Shown here: piece after piece, positions 1 to 11,589 of the stretch
Layout of the letters: every line of letters starts with the position of its first letter
Numbering within the stretch: the first letter of the stretch is position 1
Assembly: GCA_026018925.1 (NCBI GenBank)
Contig: JAKSZU010000012.1
Location: forward strand, 48,465,207 to 48,529,206
DNA length: 64,000 nt
Reading direction: 5' to 3'
Origin: Tupaia tana
Taxonomy: Eukaryota; Chordata; Mammalia; Scandentia; Tupaiidae
Made by a program: the position numbers and the translations under genes
Notes under the pieces: generated by a model
What the model was told of the DNA's origin: nothing
The model's database searches: none
Seen by the model: only the letters and a program-made list of their open reading frames with translations

Positions 1-10
1 TGCTGGTCCC
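1..10 (-). mobile_element. 5' terminus of a tRNA-derived SINE cut by the window edge
   Basis: The first ten bases match the reverse complement of the 5' end of the SINE family found throughout the window (ending ctggtccc). The rest of the copy would lie outside the window. Confidence 0.6.
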
Positions 11-888
11 AATGTCACTTAGCTTTTATGTGAATATTCCAACATTCATACATTTCTCACCAGTCCAGTTGAGAATAGTATACATGTTATCTTCAACAGA
101 TAATAGCCCATTTTTCTGCCCCATAAATGACTTGCCTCTCTATTTTCCTCCTTAATGTCTTTTCTCAGAGTCTCTTTCTTCACCCACCCTCTACCCTCAC
201 TGTATCTGGTATTTATAACCATTTTCTATGTTTCTATATCCTCTAGTCATTCAGTTTCCAACATAGAGTGCAGACACTTGGTATATATTAAGTGGGACAT
301 ACAATGTCTCTCCTTCATAGCCTGGCTTTATTCACTCAGTACATCTTCCATATTCATCCACTTTCTGTCAAAATCTAGAGTCTTTTTTTTTTTTTTTTTT
401 TTTTAATGGCTGACTAGTATTCCATGGAGTATATGTGCCACACTTTTTCAATCCATTCCTCTGTTCATGGGCATTTGGGTTGCTTCCATGACTTAGCAAT
501 TGTGAATAATGCCACAATAAAGGTTGATGTGCAAGCACTTTTCCGACTAAGGATTCTTCTGTCTTTTGGATAGATACCAAGGAGTGAGATTGCTGGATCA
601 TATGGTAGTTCTACTTGTAGATCTTTGAGGAACCTCCATATTGTTCTCCACAGTGGCTGAACCAATTTACATTCCTACCAGCAGCATAGGAGAGTTACCC
701 TTTCACCACATCCCTGCCAGCACTTATCATCTTTTTTTTTTTTTTTTTTAAATCTTAGTTATTCTGACTGGGGTTAGGTGGTATCTCATTGTGGTTTAGA
801 TCTGCATCTCCTTTATAATGAGGGATGTTGAGCATTTTTTCATATGTCTTTTGGCTATTTGTATGCCTTGCTTAGAGAGTGTTTTTTT
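11..888 (-). mobile_element. L1-A, 3' segment: 3'UTR and end of ORF2
   Basis: Read on the minus strand, 888 to about 370 encodes the C-terminal part of L1 ORF2p, with recognisable blocks such as QPLWRTIWRF and [10 protein letters not shown] at about 665-465 and stops or frameshifts elsewhere. The remainder is L1 3'UTR: the block at about 60-110 recurs in the other L1 3' ends at 30640-30700 and 61490-61540. The element resumes at 3478 after an insertion. It is a non-functional copy. Confidence 0.85.
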
Positions 889-1682
889 TTTAAACATGTA
901 TTTATTTATTTTTACATTTCCCCATGAACATTTACTTTATATATCAGAAATACTTGCTCATATTCCATAGCTCTTGACAGTTAATAAACAACTTTCAAAA
1001 TTTCAAGAAGCTGAATTTAAAGATAATTATCAAAATATTTCTTATAATTTTGTGATTCTATAACAGAGCCAGTATGGTTTTAAATGTTTTTGAGAAAATA
1101 TTTGCCTGTCAACTACTCAGAGTATTGGAAAGCACACAAATCACCCAACATACAATTCATACATGAACTTTCTCAGTTCAGCCCTGCCTACCAAGTATTC
1201 TGTGATATACCATCTGCTAGCAAAGATTAGTCTCTTTTTCTTCCTTCAAAGTCTTCCTCAAGATAAACCTCTGATTGTGGCTGCTCTTTTGCAATCTATA
1301 CTGATTACAATGCAGGACTGAGAAACATCCAGGTTATTTCATGGTATGAATTCTTTCATATAGATTCTCTAATCCGCTCTGCCAGGCAGAACTGTTCATG
1401 GTGCCAAGCCATCTTTCCAAGAGCTTCTGTTGGTTTGAGATTTACCTTAGCTCCATAGTTTTCTGGTTTCATTTTCCGATATGACATTCCAGTCAAAGCC
1501 ATGTTCAATAACAAGAATTTCCAATTTCTGATTCAAGGCAACAGGTATTATTAAACTTATGCAAATAACCATTCTGCCACAAAATAAGAAAACTCCCAAA
1601 TATTTTCCAATTATAGAGAAAGGGGAGGAAAGTTTACATTTAAAAAAAAAACAAACACGAAGAGAAAACATTTTAACAAATT
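889..1682 (-). other. Non-LINE cargo at the 3' end of a half-L1 insertion
   Basis: This stretch does not match the 3'UTR of the other half-L1 copies. On the minus strand it ends in an AATAAA-type signal (complement at about 899-909) roughly ten bases before a short A-run (T-run at 882-891), as a polyadenylated transcript end would. It contains only short reading frames and I do not recognise the source gene. It probably came from a 3'-flanking transcript or a second RNA joined to the half-L1 during insertion. Confidence 0.55.
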
Positions 1683-3219
1683 GCTAAACCTAGCAATAGC
1701 TCAAAAGAAAGCAAAATCCTTAAATTGGGAAAACAAAGCATAGTAGAGAAAAAGACAGTAATGTTTTACTAGAAAGTCATAAATTTTTATTTCCCCAGTT
1801 TAGTCTTATATAATTAATCTTTCTTTTGTTAAATTTGCAGTGTTACTGTGGTCCAATCTTTCCATTTAAATCCTAGAAGTTAACATTAAATATTATTATT
1901 GATATTTCTTGTCCCTAGCATTAACTTGATCATTTTCTTGGTTGCTTTTTGTTCTCTTATTTCTGTCTGTCTTTAGTTTCCCTGGTCTAGCACTCACTTC
2001 AGAACTTCTTGAAGAGATGGTCTGGTGTTGGTAATTCTTTCAGGTTTAGTTTATCTGAGAATGTTTTTATCTTTTTTTCCTATATGAAGGATAATCTTGC
2101 CAAGTGTAGTATTCTTGGTCGAAACTGCTTTTCACTTAAGACTTTTAATATATTGCGCCATTCTTTTCTTGCTCTCATAATTTCTGATGAGAGCTCTGAT
2201 GTTAGCCTGATGGGATAGCCTTTATAAGTAACCTGACGTTTCTCTCCTGCCAATTTTAGTATCTTGTCTTCGTCTGTGGTTTTGGCCAATCTGGCTATGA
2301 TGTGCCTTGGAGATCTTCTTGAATTGATTCTATTAGGGGTCCTTTGCATTTCTTGGATATGGATATTTGAATGCCTCTCTAAATTTGGGAACTTTTCTTC
2401 CGGGACTTCATGGAATAGATTATCAATGTCCTTATTAGGATACCAAATATCCAGATATTTGGGAGCTTAATGGAATCTAGTATTTCTCATATAATACCCT
2501 CTCTTTTTTTTTTTTTTTTTTTGGTTATTTTCTCAGTTTTTTTTTTTTTTTTTTTTGTTTTTTTTCTAGTTCAGAGGTTTTGCTTTCAATATCCAAAATT
2601 CGATCTTCTGCATGGGCTAATCTGCTTTTAGTACTTTAGAGGGAGAATTTGATTTCCTGTATTGCAGCCTTCATCTCTAATAGCTCCATTTGATTCTTTT
2701 TTATGGTGTGTAGTTTCTCTTTCAGATTGTGGAAGAACTTCCTCACCTCCTGGAACTCGTCTCTTTTCTCCTGCATCCTCTGTAGTTCATTGTCTCTCAC
2801 CTCTTGCATCTTATTTATTTTTCACTATGAATATTCTGAATTCTCTATCAGACATTTCCATGCGTTCTACCATACTGTTTGTGAGTGGTGAAGAATTATT
2901 TTTTTCACTTATGGGAGAGATATATCCTTGGTTTCTCATATTTCTTTTGCCTTTGCGGTGGTTCCTGGTCATTCTGTGACAAAATCTCTCTACTTGTCTG
3001 AGTGATGCTGGAGTCTAGAAGGTGAGGTTTATAGCATAACTTTAGTCACCTTGGTCCTTGAACACACCAGGACACACATCAGATTTAAAATGGTTTCTTG
3101 TCGGAGTGCTTCAGGAGTCTAGGAAATGAGATTTAAAGCATAACTTTAGTCGCCTTGGTCCCTGAACACACCAGGACACACCTCAGATTTAAACTGGGTT
3201 CTTATCAGTGTTTTGTCTC
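1683..3219 (-). mobile_element. Half-L1 (HAL1-like) copy a: ORF1 and 5'UTR, no ORF2
   Basis: On the minus strand about 2960-2000 encodes an L1 ORF1p-like protein broken by stops; a fragment at 2349-2080 reads QRTPNR, RHIIARL, QVTYKGYPIRLT, the usual ORF1p C-terminal landmarks. Downstream comes the same 3'UTR found in the half-L1 copies at 8600-10735 and 19150-21265, with no ORF2 between. The insertion interrupts L1-A: the sequence gagagtgttttt occurs at 875-887 and again at about 3220-3232, a target-site duplication. Known HAL1 elements have this ORF1-only layout; placing this copy in that class is inference. Confidence 0.75.
2989..3205 (-). repeat. Two tandem monomers of about 106 bp in a half-L1 5'UTR
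   Basis: Units starting near 2990 and 3096 align along their whole length; both hold the block aacacaccaggacacac and end near a cagatttaaa block. A short start of a third unit may follow at 3200. Tandem 5'UTR monomers act as promoters in rodent L1s, so a promoter role here is inferred from position only. Confidence 0.75.
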
Positions 3220-3226
3220 GAGAGTG

Positions 3227-3477
3227 TTTTTTTTTTTTTTTTTTTTTTTTTCGCTATAGGGTGCATGCGCTTGCCAGACAGACAGAGACATAGAGACAGA
3301 AAGTGAGAAATCACCCCCCAGGGGGGGATGGTCATGCCACAATCCCTTCTCCTCCATTCTCCTCTCGGGATCTTGGGCACACACACACATGCACCCGGCG
3401 TGAGTTTTAAGCCACCGGGTCCAGGTCGACTACATGGGAGCCCAGCGACATAGCCATTACGCTAACTGCTGGTTCCC
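3227..3477 (-). mobile_element. tRNA-derived SINE, long form
   Basis: Poly(A) appears as the T-run at 3227-3251 and the tRNA-like head ends at 3477. It sits at the junction between the half-L1 insertion and the rest of L1-A, so it landed in the T-rich target. Confidence 0.9.
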
Positions 3478-6400
3478 TGTTTTTTTTTTTTCTTTTTTCC
3501 CACTCATTCTCCCATCTTTTAACTGGGTTGATCACCTTTTCTTAGGAAAGCTGCTTGATTGCCTGTGTATTCTGGTTATCAGTCTCTTATCTGTCTCATA
3601 GTTTACAAAAATATTTTCCCATTCTGAGGGTCATCGATTCACACTGATTATTGTGCCTTTTGCCATGCAGAAACTTCTTAATCTTATGTAATCCCACTTG
3701 TCTATTTTGGTGATTTATTGACTGTGCTTTGGGGGTTCTTATTTAAGAAGTCTTTGCCTACCCCAATGTCTCCCAGAGTTTCCCCAGTGTTTTCCAGAAG
3801 TAGTTTTATAGTTTGAGGTCTTAGGTTTAGATCTCTGATCCACTTTGAGTTGATTTTTGTCAATGGTGAAAGTTAGGGGTTCAGATTCATCTTTCTGCAG
3901 GTGGCTATCCAGATTTTCCAGCATCATTTGCTAAAGAGGTTTTCCTTTTCCAACTGGATTGACTGTTACCCTTTGTCAAAAATCAGTCGACTGTTTGTTT
4001 GGGAATTCTGAGATCTCTGTTCTATTCCACTGGTCCACCCATCTGTTTTTGTGCCAATACCATGCTGTTTTGATTATCACAGGTTTATAGTATACTTTCA
4101 GGTCAGGGAGTGAGATGCTGCCCATTCCACTCTTCTTGTGCAGGATTGCTTTGGTAATACGAGGTCCTTTATGATTCCAGACAAATTGTATAATTGTCTT
4201 TTCTAGATCTGTGAAGATTTTCTCTGGCACTTTGATTAGGATTGCATTAAATATGTAGATTAATCTGGGTAGAATTGCTGTTTTGATTATATTCAATCCA
4301 GGAACATGGAATGTTCATCCACTTTTTTTGGTGTCATTTTCAATTTCTTTTTTTTAGCTTCTTGTAGTTTTCCTTGTGGAGTTCTTTAACTTTTTTGATT
4401 AGATTTATTCCTAGGTATTTTATGCTTTTCATGGCTATGGTAAATGGAATTACTTTCTTTAGTTCTATCTCTGTCTGCCTGCTGTTTTTATATACAAATG
4501 CTTTAGATTTCTGTATGTTGATTTTGTATTTTGCAACTTTACTGTATTCATGTATTACTTCCAGGAATTTTTTAATGGATACCATTGGGTTTTCTATGTA
4601 TACAACCATGTCATTTGTAAATAGAGATAATTCCACCTCTTCTTTTCTTATTTGAATGCCTTTTATTTTATTCTCTTTTCCGATTATGTTGGGGACTTCC
4701 AGTACTGTATTGAAAAGGAGTAGAGAGAGTGGGCTTTCTTGTCTTGTACCAGTTTTTAGCAGAAAAGTGGTCAGCTTTTTTCCATTCAGGATGAGGTGAG
4801 CTATGGGTTTTTATTGTGTTGAGGAATGACCCGTCTATGCCGATTTTACTGAGAGTCTTGATCATGTAGGAATGTTGTATCTTATCAAATGCTTTTTCTG
4901 CATCAATTGATATGATCACTTTTTTTTTTTGGTCATTCGTTCTGTTAATATGGTATATTAGATTTATGATTTTACATATGTTGGACGAACCTTGCATCCC
5001 TGGAATTATGGTTCAACATACATAAAATCATAAATCTAATACACCATATTAACAGAAAGAATTGGATCTTTAGGAATAACTTGAGTTGAATGGGCATTAA
5101 TTCTTTAAAAGTTTTGTAGAATTCAGAGGTGAAGCCATCAGGAACAGGGCTTTTCTTTGTTGGGAAGTTATTTATTACTGATTTAATCTCCTAGCTTATT
5201 ATGGGCTTATTCAGACTTTGTACATTCTCCTGATTCAATCTTGGTAGATTATATGTGTCTAAGAATTTGTCCATCTCATTCATATTTTCTTGTTTGTTGG
5301 TGTATAGTTGTTCATTGTATCCTCCAATGATGTTTTGTATTTCTATTATGTCTGTTGTTATATCACCTGCCTCATTGCAAATTTGATTTACCTGGTTCCT
5401 TTCTCTCTTCTTATTCATTAGTCTAGCTAGTGGTATATTCATTTTTTTTTTTTTTATCTTTTCAAAGAACCAGCTTTTACTTTCATTTATTTTCTGTATA
5501 GTTTATTTATTTTCCATTTCATTTATTTCTCCTCAGATCTTTATTTTTTTTTCCTCCTGGAGATTTTTTGGGATTATTTTTTGCTGTTGCTTTTCCAGTT
5601 CTCTGAGGCATGATGTTAGGAGGTCCTTTGGCTCTCTTTTCATCTTCTTATGTGCACTAATTGCTATGAACTTCCCTCTTATGACGGCTTTTTCAGTGTC
5701 TCAAGATTATGGAAACTCATGTACTCATTTTCATTGTCTTCCACGAATCTTTTGCTTTCAGTCTTTATTTTTTCACTTTCAGTTGTGAAGTCATTCAGGA
5801 GTAGAGTATTTAGTTTCCATGTATTTGTGTGTTTTTGAAGATTTTTCTTGAAATCAATATCAAGTTTAATTCCATCATGGTCAGAGAAGATGCTGGATAT
5901 AGTTTCTATGCATTTGAATCTGTAGAGGCTTGCTTTGTGCCCTATCATGTGGTCAGTCTTCGAAATGGTTCCATGCGGGGGGGGGGGGGGTGTGTGAGAA
6001 AAAATGTATCATGTGGTTTTTGGGTTGAAGGCTCTATAGATACCTGTTAAGTCCATTTGATTTGTGGTATCATTTAGGTCCTTTATCTCTATACTCATTT
6101 TTTTTTTGTCTAGATTATCTGTCCAGAGGAGATAGTGGGGTGTTGAGGCCCCAACAATTAGTGCATTGCAGACTATCTCTTCTTTTAGATCTAACAGTCT
6201 TTCCTTCATGTATTTGGGTGCTCCTGAGTTAAGTGCATAGATGTTTATGTTTGTAAGTGTTATATCTTTTTGATGGATTAGCTCTTTTACTACTGTATAG
6301 TGCCCTTCTTTGTCTCTTCATACAGTTTTTGTTTTAAAACCTATTTTGTCAGAAATTGGTATCACAACTCCAGCTCTTTTTTGGTTCCCATTTGCATGGA

Positions 6401-6960
6401 ATACATTTTTCTTGCCCTTCACTTTTAGTCTATGTATGTTTTTATCCATGAGATGCGTTTCTTTTTTTATTATTATTATGATGATTTTTTTAAAAACTTT
6501 TTTTAAACTATATTTTATTTACTTTTAATTTTGACCAGAGAGGTACAAAGTGAAAGAGAGAAGGAGAGGGAGAGGGGGAGGGAGAGGGAGAGGGGGAGGG
6601 AGAGGGAAGAGAGAGGGAGAGGGAGAGGGAAGGGGAGAGAAAGAGAGGGAGAGAGAGAGAAAGTGAAAAAGCAAGCCTCTAGGTCTGGAACTTGAACCAT
6701 GGTCAGCCATGTGGGAGTCCAACACCCTTAACCACCACACCACCTGTCAGTCCTGAGATGGGTTTCTTACAGGTAACAGATAGAGAGTTTCTGTTTGTTT
6801 GTTTGTTTATTTATTTATTATTCATTTAACCAGTCTGTGTCTCTTGATTGGAGAATGTAATCCATTAACATTCAATGTTATTATTGATATTTCTGGACGT
6901 GTCTCTACCTTTAAGTTGGGCATTGTCTTTGTTGTCTATTATTATTTCTCCCTGATCATT
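3478..6960 (-). pseudogene. L1-A ORF2 (endonuclease and reverse transcriptase), inactivated
   Basis: Minus-strand fragments cover most of ORF2p in order: endonuclease remnants at about 6850-5680, the linker with [14 protein letters not shown] near 5430, the reverse transcriptase core with [14 protein letters not shown] near 4910, and the region with [18 protein letters not shown] near 4260. The FADD-type catalytic box is altered to FTNDM at about 4620. Stops, frameshifts and an inserted SINE (6466-6752) rule out a product. There is an 11-13 base G-run at about 5976-5988. Confidence 0.88.
6466..6752 (-). mobile_element. tRNA-derived SINE, short form with expanded purine repeat
   Basis: The head ends near 6752 and contains the SINE block catgtgggagtcca. 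The normally short GAGA-rich part has grown into an imperfect GGGAGA array at about 6555-6660. The flanks repeat tgagatgcgtttctt (6450s) and tgagatgggtttctt (6750s), a target-site duplication inside L1-A ORF2. Confidence 0.85.
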
Positions 6961-8517
6961 CTTTAGTTTTCATGGAACAGGGCTCTCTTCAGAGTTTCTA
7001 GAAGTACTTGTCTAGTGTTAGCAAATTCTTTTTGGTTTTGTCTGAGAAAATTTTAATATTTTTTTCCCAAGTGAAGGATAATCTTGCTGGATATAATAAT
7101 CTTGGTTGAAATTGTTTCTCTCTTAACATTTTCAATATGTCTTCTTATTCTTTCCTTGCCTGCATGGTCCAGTGTTAGTCTGATGGGATGACCTTTGTAA
7201 CTAACTTGGAATTTCTCTCTTGCCAATTTTAGTATCTTGTCTTTCTCTGTGGTTTTGGCCAGTCTGGCTAAGATGCGCCTTGGAGAGGATCTTCTTGGGT
7301 TGATTCTATTTGGGATTCTTTGTATTTCTTGGGTCTGGATGTTTGAGTGCTTCTCTAGACTTAGAATGTTTTCTTACAGGATTTCATGAAATAGATTTTC
7401 CATACCCTTAATAGTTTCTTCACCTTCTGGGGTACTAATTATTCATTGTTTGGGTCTTTAATGGAACCTAGTATTTCTCGTATGTTATCCTCATTTTTTT
7501 TTTTTGTTACTTTCTCTCCTTTTGGCGTTCCCCCCACCCCAGGTCAGAGGTTTTAACTTCTGTGTCTGAGATTCAATCTTCAGCATTGTCTAATCAGCTT
7601 TTAATACTTTCAAGAGAGTTTTTGATTTTCTGTATTACAGATTTCATCCCTTATAGTTCCATTTGGTTCTTTCTTATAGTGTCCGTTTCTTCTTTCAAAT
7701 TGTGGAACGATTTCCTCATCTCCTAGTGTTTATATCTCTTTTCTGTTCCAACTCGTATAGTTTTGTCACCATGAATGTTCTGAATTCTTTCTCTGACACA
7801 TCGGTAACTTCTGTTTTTTCAAGAGATGGAGGGGAGTTATTGTGTTCTTTCGATGGAGACATATTTCCTGGTTTCTTCAAACTTGAGGCTCTTCTACAAC
7901 TTCTAGTTATTGGGTGATGTATTCATTTTTGTATACTTTTTTTGGAGAATGTTTCCGCCACTGGGAACAAGTTTGCTTCCCTTTTGCTGTGGATTGATGT
8001 GTGCCGAAGTCTCTCTTCTGATGTGTTTAGCAATGTGGTCTCCACAGGAGGAATCTTCTATTCAGGTGTCTGAGAGCAGTTTCTTCTGTTTTGGAGATGG
8101 TTCAGTAAAAGTGAGGATCCCAGGGAGCCTCATGATACTAGGGTATTTTAAATCTATGATTCTAGACCTGTATAGTTCCTCTGGGTGGGTAGAGGATGGG
8201 ATGAAAATGACCATATAAGATGGAAGAAAAAAGAGCATGAAAGAGAAAAAAGAAAAAGTTGGGAGCCTTGCACAAGCTTGGCATGAGATTTTTCCAGGGG
8301 CTGTAGATGGAACTGGGCTCTACTGGAGAGTTGGGGGCTGTCCTATAGGGTAAGAAGAAGTATGAATTAGCAAAAGAAATAAGAAAAAAGTCACCTACCT
8401 TAATGTTGGGGGTAGGAGGGGCTCTGAGATTGGGAGAGCTGGGTTGGAGCTGGAGCTGGAGCTGGGGCCAGGGCCAGTGAGAAGCCCTGCTTCAGTTTCC
8501 CTGACTAGGCCTCATTT
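6961..8517 (-). mobile_element. L1-A ORF1 and 5'UTR
   Basis: Minus-strand translation of about 7900-7000 gives broken ORF1p homology: the antisense of the RTPNR/RHI/YKG region lies at 7340-7180. About 600 bp of G-rich 5'UTR follows (7920-8517), with short GGAGCT repeats near 8450 but no long tandem monomers. The junction at about 8518 is with an older L1, so L1-A appears close to full length although dead. Confidence 0.75.
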
Positions 8518-8600
8518 CATAAATTTTGATACTTGGTTTGATTATTATTTAGTTCAAAATATTATCCAGTATATATTATAGTTCTTTCTTTTTTTAAAGA
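8518..8600 (-). mobile_element. Older L1 fragment, ORF2 endonuclease end
   Basis: The antisense resembles old mammalian L1 ORF2 and continues at 10736 after the half-L1 insertion. The same sequence recurs at about 32245-32320. Confidence 0.6.
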
Positions 8601-8779
8601 ATTATTTTTAATGAATTTTTAAAATTTTTGTTATCTTTTTAAACATTTTTTCTTTTTTAATTATTTAAATTCATTCACTGAGCATTGTTACAGCATACAA
8701 AATGTGATTTTCCACCCAGAATATACTGCATACTGGCTTAATCATGCATGTTATCATCAATAATTTTCCATTTCTAGTT

Positions 8780-8842
8780 TCATATATATATATGTATATG
8801 TGTATATGTATATGTATATGTATATATATATATATGTATATA
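8780..8842. repeat. TA/TATG microsatellite
   Basis: An AT-rich simple repeat of ATATGT units lies inside the half-L1 3'UTR. A shorter version occurs at the same place in the copy at 19305-19330, so it is an expanded feature of the element. Confidence 0.85.
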
Positions 8843-10524
8843 ATTTACCCCTATTTCTGACCCTCTGCCCTTTCCCAACCTCTTCCCACACTATCTCTGG
8901 TATCTACAGTTGTTTTCCATTTCTTTTCCCCCCATATTTTATTGATCACACAATTTCTTAAATAATCTACTTTCAATAGCAAGTTCAGCTGGTAATTTCA
9001 AGAAAAGCAGTTTTAACTTTAATGAATTAAAGAACTATGCTTAAAACTTAAAGCCAGGAAACAGGTTGGGATTCTGTTCAAATAGTAGGTACATGAACCT
9101 ATCAGCAGCTCAAGACAGGACAAAAATCCTTAAAACTGGAAAACAAAGCCTAGAAGAAAATCAGCAATGTTTTAGTCAAAAGTCATAAAATTCTATTTCA
9201 TCAGTTCAGTCTTGTGTACTTAATCTATCTTCTGTTGGGTTTAGATTTTCCCAATTAAATTCTGGGATATAATATTCAACTCCAAACTTGTCCCCACAAG
9301 TAAGTCAGCCGTTTTCTTAGTTTTTGAACTCTTATTTCTGTGGGATTGTATTTAATTTTCCTGGTATAGCATTCTTTGCAGAACTTCTTGGAGATCTGGT
9401 CTGGTATGGTAAATTCTTTCAGGTTTTGTTTATCTGAGAATGTTCTTGTCTTTTCTTCCCATATGAAGGATAATCTTTCTGGGTACAGTATTCTTGGTGG
9501 AAATTGCTTTTCCTTTAACACTTTGAATATATTTTCCCATTCTTTCCTCACTTGCATTGTTTCCTATGAGAGATCTGCTGTCAGCCTGATGAGATATCCT
9601 TTGTAGGTAACTTGACATTTATCTCTTGCAAATCTTAGCATCTTGTCTTTGTGGTTTTGCTCAATCTGGCCATAATGTGTTTTGGAGAAGCTCCTCTTGG
9701 GTTGATTATATTGAAAGTCTTTGTATTTCTTGGGACTGGATCTTTGAATGCCTCTATAGGTTTGGAAAATTTTCTTCCAGGATTTCATGGAATAAATTGC
9801 CAATGCCCTTATGAGTCTCTTTGCCTTCTGGGATACCAATTATCTGGATGTTTGGATTTTTGATAGTATCTAGTATTTCTCATATAGTCTCATTTTTTGG
9901 GGGCAATTTTCTCAGTCTTCGTGGTGTATTTTTCTAGGCCAGCAAATCTATCTTCTACATATAAGACTCAATTTTCAGTATGATCTAGTCTGCTTTTAAA
10001 ACTTTCAAGGGAGGTTTTGACTTCCTGTATTATAGCCTTCATCTCTAATAGGTCCATTTGATTCTTTTTTATAGCGTGGATTTCCTCTTTTAGATCTTGC
10101 AAGAATTTCCTCACCTTCTGGAATTTGTCAGCTTTTTTCTCCTGCCTCTTCTGTAGTTCATTGTCTCTCTTCCCATCAATCTCTGTGAGCCTTGTCACCA
10201 TGAAGATTCTAAATTATTTATCTGATATTTTCATGAATTTCATCATACTGTCTGAGGATGAAGAGGAGTTATTATTTTTCCTTCGAGGAGAGATATTTTC
10301 TTGTTTTCTCATATTTCTTGTGACCCTGTGGTGATATCTAGTCACCTGATGAATGGTACATTTCTTCCTAATTAGAAGGTGATCTGCGATCTTTCTTCTG
10401 TTCTGTTTTCACTCTTTGGGCATCAGAATCAGTGGGAATAGAGGAATATTCTGACCCTAATTGTATCCAGATATTTAGATGCTGTTCACTTGGACCTGTC
10501 TAGACTCTTAGTGTGTAGAAGTAG

Positions 10525-10735
10525 AAATGAATGAGGGAGACATTTCAATAGAAAAATCTTCATTTTAAGTCTCTGAATGCAATATTTCACAGCTGAAGTT
10601 CAGGATCCTTGCGGGATGGGCCTGGGTTTGTGCCTTTCCAGAAATAAGTGAGGGAGACGTTTCAGCAGAAAAATTTTAAGTCTCTGCAAGCAATATTTCA
10701 CAGCTGAAGTTCAGGATCCATGTGGGGATAGTCTT
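10525..10735 (-). repeat. Two tandem monomers of about 117 bp in a half-L1 5'UTR
   Basis: Units begin at 10525 and 10642. Both contain gagggagac near the start and the shared block caatatttcacagctgaagt later. The sequence is unlike the 106-bp monomers at 2989-3205. Tandem position just upstream of ORF1 suggests promoter monomers, by analogy with rodent L1s. Confidence 0.8.
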
Positions 10736-11047
10736 GTTCTTTTTACATCTTGGTTATGTAGAAGTGTGTGGACTAATTTCCAAACATTTGGGAAGATTTC
10801 CCAGATATCTTTTGCCAATTTTATCTAATTTAATTTTACAATCAGAGAACCCACTTTTTATATTTTATTTTTTCAGCTTTAAAGAGGTTTAACTGTCAAG
10901 TAAAAATTGTATATGTTTAACATTGTATAGGTGTTTTGATATGTGAATGCATTGGGAAATTATTATTATAATCATGCTAATTAACATATACATCACTTCA
11001 TGTAGTTATTTTTTATTGTGTGATGAACAAGATAAAGACATACTATT

Positions 11048-11280
11048 GGGACCAGAAGATGGCATAATGGTTATGTCACTGGACTCCCACATGACCAACT
11101 GAGGTTTGAGTCCCGGATTCAGAGGCTTGAAATTCACACCAGGCATGTGTGTGTACATGCCAAAATCCTAAGAGGAAAATGGAGGAGAAGGAATTATGGC
11201 ATGACCATCCACTTGAGGGATGCTATCTTGCTCTCTATTTCTCTGGCTAGTGAAAGCACTGTATAGCAAAAAATCTTTTA
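11048..11280 (+). mobile_element. tRNA-derived SINE, diverged long form
   Basis: It starts gggaccag at 11048 and ends in the ctgtatagcaaaaaa tail. Few CpGs remain, which suggests an older insertion. Confidence 0.85.
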
Positions 11281-11308
11281 GCAATTTTCAAGTATACAAT
11301 ACATTTTT

Positions 11309-11545
11309 CTGGGGAGATTATTTGCTATAGGATATGTGCACTCAAGTGAGAGACAGAGGGACAGAATGCAAGAAATCACCCCCCGGGGGATGGCCATACT
11401 GCAGTCTTCTCCCTTCTCTTCCTGGGATTTTGGGCATGTATGCACATGTGCGTGGCATGAGGTTAAAGCTGCTGGGTCCAGGACTCAAACCATGGTCGAC
11501 TACATGGGAATCCAGGGACATAAACGCTATACCATCTACTGGTCC
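11309..11545 (-). mobile_element. tRNA-derived SINE with clear target-site duplication
   Basis: The flanks agtatacaatacattttt (11291-11308) and agtatacaatacactttt (11546-11563) match with one difference. The SINE lies inside the old L1 3'UTR. Confidence 0.92.
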
Positions 11546-11589
11546 CAGTATACAATACACTTTTTATTAACTATAGTTGCCACAATAGG

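Larger units (their letters stand above)
8601..10735 (-). mobile_element. Half-L1 (HAL1-like) copy b, near full length, no ORF2
   Basis: Minus-strand order is 5'UTR monomers (10735-10525), ORF1 remnant (about 10334-9360), a 3'UTR of about 600 bp, and an A-rich end at about 8640-8600. ORF1 fragments at 10201-9968 (coiled coil, KKNQMDLLEMKAIIQEV) and 9557-9276 (ILYPERLSFIW) show stops between them. Unlike the copy at 19150 it keeps the RRM-coding block. Target-like sequence gttctttt flanks both ends. No ORF2 sequence separates ORF1 from the 3' end. Confidence 0.8.

Noticed and set aside
1447-1671. 74-residue minus-strand frame in the half-L1 cargo
   Set aside because: No recognisable domain, a T-rich start, and an early stop. 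More likely part of a 3'UTR than coding.
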